Positions 30,560 to 32,696 of a DNA stretch of 32,696 bases are shown here, in pieces. A model generated the notes under the pieces. It searched no databases and had not been told where the DNA came from. It worked only from the letters and a program-made list of their open reading frames with translations. The number at the start of each line of letters is the position of its first letter. Within the stretch, counting starts at the first letter, position 1. Made by a program: the position numbers and the translations under genes. Source of the stretch: Spirochaetales bacterium (GTDB lineage: Bacteria > Spirochaetota > Spirochaetia > DSM-27196 > Salinispiraceae); the NCBI GenBank assembly GCA_009991955.1, contig JAACWS010000032.1:1-32696 (forward strand), in the 5' to 3' direction.

Positions 30560-32580
30560 TGATTAGTTTTCTAAAATCCTCACTCAACCCCGAGCAGTTC
30601 CAGGCCGTAACGACCATCGATGGGCCGGTACTCATAATCGCCGGGGCGGGCTCAGGAAAGACCCGGGTTATCACCTACCGAATTGCCTTTATGCTAAGCC
30701 ACGGGATCCCCCAACCTCAAGTTCTTGCCCTTACTTTTACCAACAAGGCAGCTCGAGAAATGGAGCTACGGGTAAAAGAAATTACGGGCAAAAAGCTCCA
30801 GCAGTTGACCGTCAGTACCTTTCACTCCTTTGGGGTCCAAATACTAAAAAAACACATTACTGCCCTCGGATATCGGGAGAACTTTTCTATCTACGACGCT
30901 ACAGATCAAATAAGCCTAATAAAGGGGACCGCCCGAGAAATTAAGTATCCCGAAGACAAACTCGATTTTTCCAAAATCACCAGCCTCTTTTCTCGAATCA
31001 AAAGTGAAAGGGTCTCATGGAGAGAGGTTGATGATTCCCTTCGCCCCCTCTATGAAGAGTACCAAAGTCATCTAAAGCTTTATAACGCTGTAGATTTTGA
31101 CGATCTCATTGCCCTACCAGTGCAGCTATTTCGTAAACATCCAGAGATTCTCGAAGAATACCGGGACCGATATCGGTACATAATGGTCGATGAGTTTCAG
31201 GACACGAGTATGTTTCAGTATCAGTTCGTGAAGGCTATCGGAGAGGGCCACCGAAATCTTTGTGTAGTTGGTGATGACGACCAGAGTATCTACTCGTGGC
31301 GGGGTGCAAACTTCGAGAATATTCAAAACTTTGAAAAGGACTTTTCGGAACACACCGAAATTAAGCTCGAACAGAACTACCGTTCTACGGGTACAATCCT
31401 GGATGCGGCGAACTCGGTAATTGCCCGCAACTCAAATAGGAAAGAGAAGAAACTGTGGACCGGTGCCCCAGGGGGAAAGCCCATAGAGTTATACCAACCA
31501 ACCGACGAGAAACAAGAGGGCGAATTCATCTGTCAGACGATTAAAAATCTGGCTATTAAAGAACGCATACCCTACAGTGGTGTGGGAATACTCATTCGAA
31601 CCAATGCCCTTTCTCGTTCGATTGAAGAAGCCCTTCTGGCGGCAAACATCCCCTACAGGATGAGCGGCGGAACGAGTTTCTTTCAAAGGCAAGAAATCAA
31701 AGACATGATCTGCTATTTACGGACTATCACGAATCCCGATGACGATATAAGTCTGCTTCGTATTTTAAATAGCCCTCGGCGAGGAATAGGAAAAAAAGCC
31801 TTAGAAACCATAACCTCGGTTTCCTCGGACCGGGGCATTAGTCTCTATGGCGCCATGAAACTCTTAGTCCTCGCTGAATCGAGCCCCTTCGGAACCAAGG
31901 TGAAGGCCGATATTGAAGAGTTCTTGACCTTGTTAGAAACCTATCGGCCGAAATTTCTTTCGGGAAAACGAATGGCCGACACCTTACGGGCCCTCATTCA
32001 AGAAATAGACTACTGGTCCTACCTGGTAAGCGAATTTCAGAAGAACGAGAAGGTAGCCAAGTGGCGTCTGAAAAATATAGAAATTTTCACCCAGTCAATC
32101 GAAGACTATGAACGGGACCCCGATAATCTGAGCCCAAGTATCTTTACCTATTTAAATCGAATAACCCTGAATACGAAGGATGATGATCCGGACGAGACCG
32201 AACAGGGTAAGGTGCACCTCATGACGATTCATTCCGCCAAGGGACTCGAACACGAGGTAGTATTCCTAGCCGGGGTGGAAGATGACATAATTCCCCACAA
32301 ACGGTCCTTAATTGAGAACGATGAAGGAGATTTTGATGCAAATTTGGAGGAGGAGCGCCGATTGTTCTATGTGGCTATTACCCGGGCGCGAAAAAAGTTG
32401 TATTTGACTGCTTGTAAGGAACGATCGGTGATGCGAGAGAAAATTTCTTGTCGTATTTCGCCTTTTGTCGAAGAAATTCCCAGCGAGCTCATTGAATTCA
32501 AGGAAGTACTGTCCGAAACGGAATTTACTGAAGAAGATGCCTCGGAAGTATTTTCTATGTTGCGCAATAAGTTCACCTAA
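30559..32580 (+). CDS. UvrD/Rep/PcrA-type superfamily 1 DNA helicase
   Basis: This 673-residue 3'-5' DNA helicase has the same length as E. coli Rep. Motifs run in order: Q motif NPEQFQAV, Walker A AGAGSGKTR (about 28-36), motif Ia TFTNKAA, motif II DEFQDTS, motif III GDDDQSIYSWRGA, motif IV QNYRS, motif V VHLMTIHSAKGLEHEVVF and motif VI ITRARKKLY. It would act in replication restart and repair. The C-terminus lacks the PcrA/UvrD tail, favouring the Rep-like branch. Start ATG overlaps the methyltransferase stop by one base, so the two are coupled. Confidence 0.95.
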   Translation: MISFLKSSLNPEQFQAVTTIDGPVLIIAGAGSGKTRVITYRIAFMLSHGIPQPQVLALTFTNKAAREMELRVKEITGKKLQQLTVSTFHSFGVQILKKHITALGYRENFSIYDATDQISLIKGTAREIKYPEDKLDFSKITSLFSRIKSERVSWREVDDSLRPLYEEYQSHLKLYNAVDFDDLIALPVQLFRKHPEILEEYRDRYRYIMVDEFQDTSMFQYQFVKAIGEGHRNLCVVGDDDQSIYSWRGANFENIQNFEKDFSEHTEIKLEQNYRSTGTILDAANSVIARNSNRKEKKLWTGAPGGKPIELYQPTDEKQEGEFICQTIKNLAIKERIPYSGVGILIRTNALSRSIEEALLAANIPYRMSGGTSFFQRQEIKDMICYLRTITNPDDDISLLRILNSPRRGIGKKALETITSVSSDRGISLYGAMKLLVLAESSPFGTKVKADIEEFLTLLETYRPKFLSGKRMADTLRALIQEIDYWSYLVSEFQKNEKVAKWRLKNIEIFTQSIEDYERDPDNLSPSIFTYLNRITLNTKDDDPDETEQGKVHLMTIHSAKGLEHEVVFLAGVEDDIIPHKRSLIENDEGDFDANLEEERRLFYVAITRARKKLYLTACKERSVMREKISCRISPFVEEIPSELIEFKEVLSETEFTEEDASEVFSMLRNKFT

Positions 32581-32696
32581 ACACCATTTTTTACCATTGT
32601 TCTGGTTCAGGGTAATATAATACCTGAATCCGTATAAACCATCCAGTAATCCACTCCCCCATAAAATGGAGTGCATATAATTTACATTTGATACCT

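Noticed and set aside
32606-32628. Imperfect hairpin TTCAGGGTA / TACCTGAA after the helicase gene, considered as a terminator
   Set aside because: The stem has a bulge, is AT-rich and is not followed by a T-run; the window ends before its context can be judged.

Overview
The window looks like a chromosomal segment of a spirochaete, probably a free-living or sediment type. The best evidence is a TRAP transporter operon with a TatT-type TPR lipoprotein next to the P and fused Q-M subunits, an arrangement best known from Treponema. Two long proteins I cannot place in a family and several small exported or lipoproteins fit that assignment. Genus and species cannot be read from the sequence. Base composition is moderate, genes are packed tightly on both strands, and arginine is written mainly with CGA and CGG codons. 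I see no rRNA, tRNA, CRISPR array, prophage or insertion sequence.

Layout, left to right. 1-2855: the end of an SH3-like repeat protein, a universal stress protein, and a minus-strand pair of methionine sulfoxide reductase A (with an exported form) and a small membrane protein. 2960-7562: a large unknown protein, an orphan TrpR-type repressor, and a minus-strand group of D-2-hydroxyacid dehydrogenase, a response regulator-diguanylate cyclase and a small exported protein. 7628-15067: a small unknown gene, ilvD, a decayed sugar-dehydrogenase relic, then a minus-strand metH-rubredoxin pair and an upstream ROK-family regulator. 15110-21014: a plus-strand oxidoreductase-hydrolase pair, then the minus-strand yidD-tatT-dctP-dctQM operon. 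21217-24639: an esterase, then a four-gene minus-strand envelope cluster (repeat lipoprotein, HEAT protein, SanA-like protein, duplicated-domain exported protein). 24733-32580: a second large unknown protein, a DnaQ-like exonuclease, a small unknown gene, a phosphohexomutase, an RNA cytosine methyltransferase and a UvrD/Rep helicase.

The most coherent unexplained signal is in start regions. Five genes without a Shine-Dalgarno sequence (2960, 4915, 7562, 15031, 24639) each have a -35-like hexamer, a 17-18 base spacer, a -10-like hexamer and then exactly six bases before ATG. That geometry would place transcription start on or next to the start codon, so these may be leaderless mRNAs. Other genes have strong ribosome binding sites, so both modes would coexist. 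Other points worth checking are a perfect-armed palindrome lying exactly over the metH promoter, a rubredoxin gene nine bases after metH, an msrA gene with two well-formed start sites (exported and cytoplasmic forms), four convergent gene pairs whose coding regions overlap, and a 12-base tandem repeat that lengthens a Pro/Glu linker in a lipoprotein.
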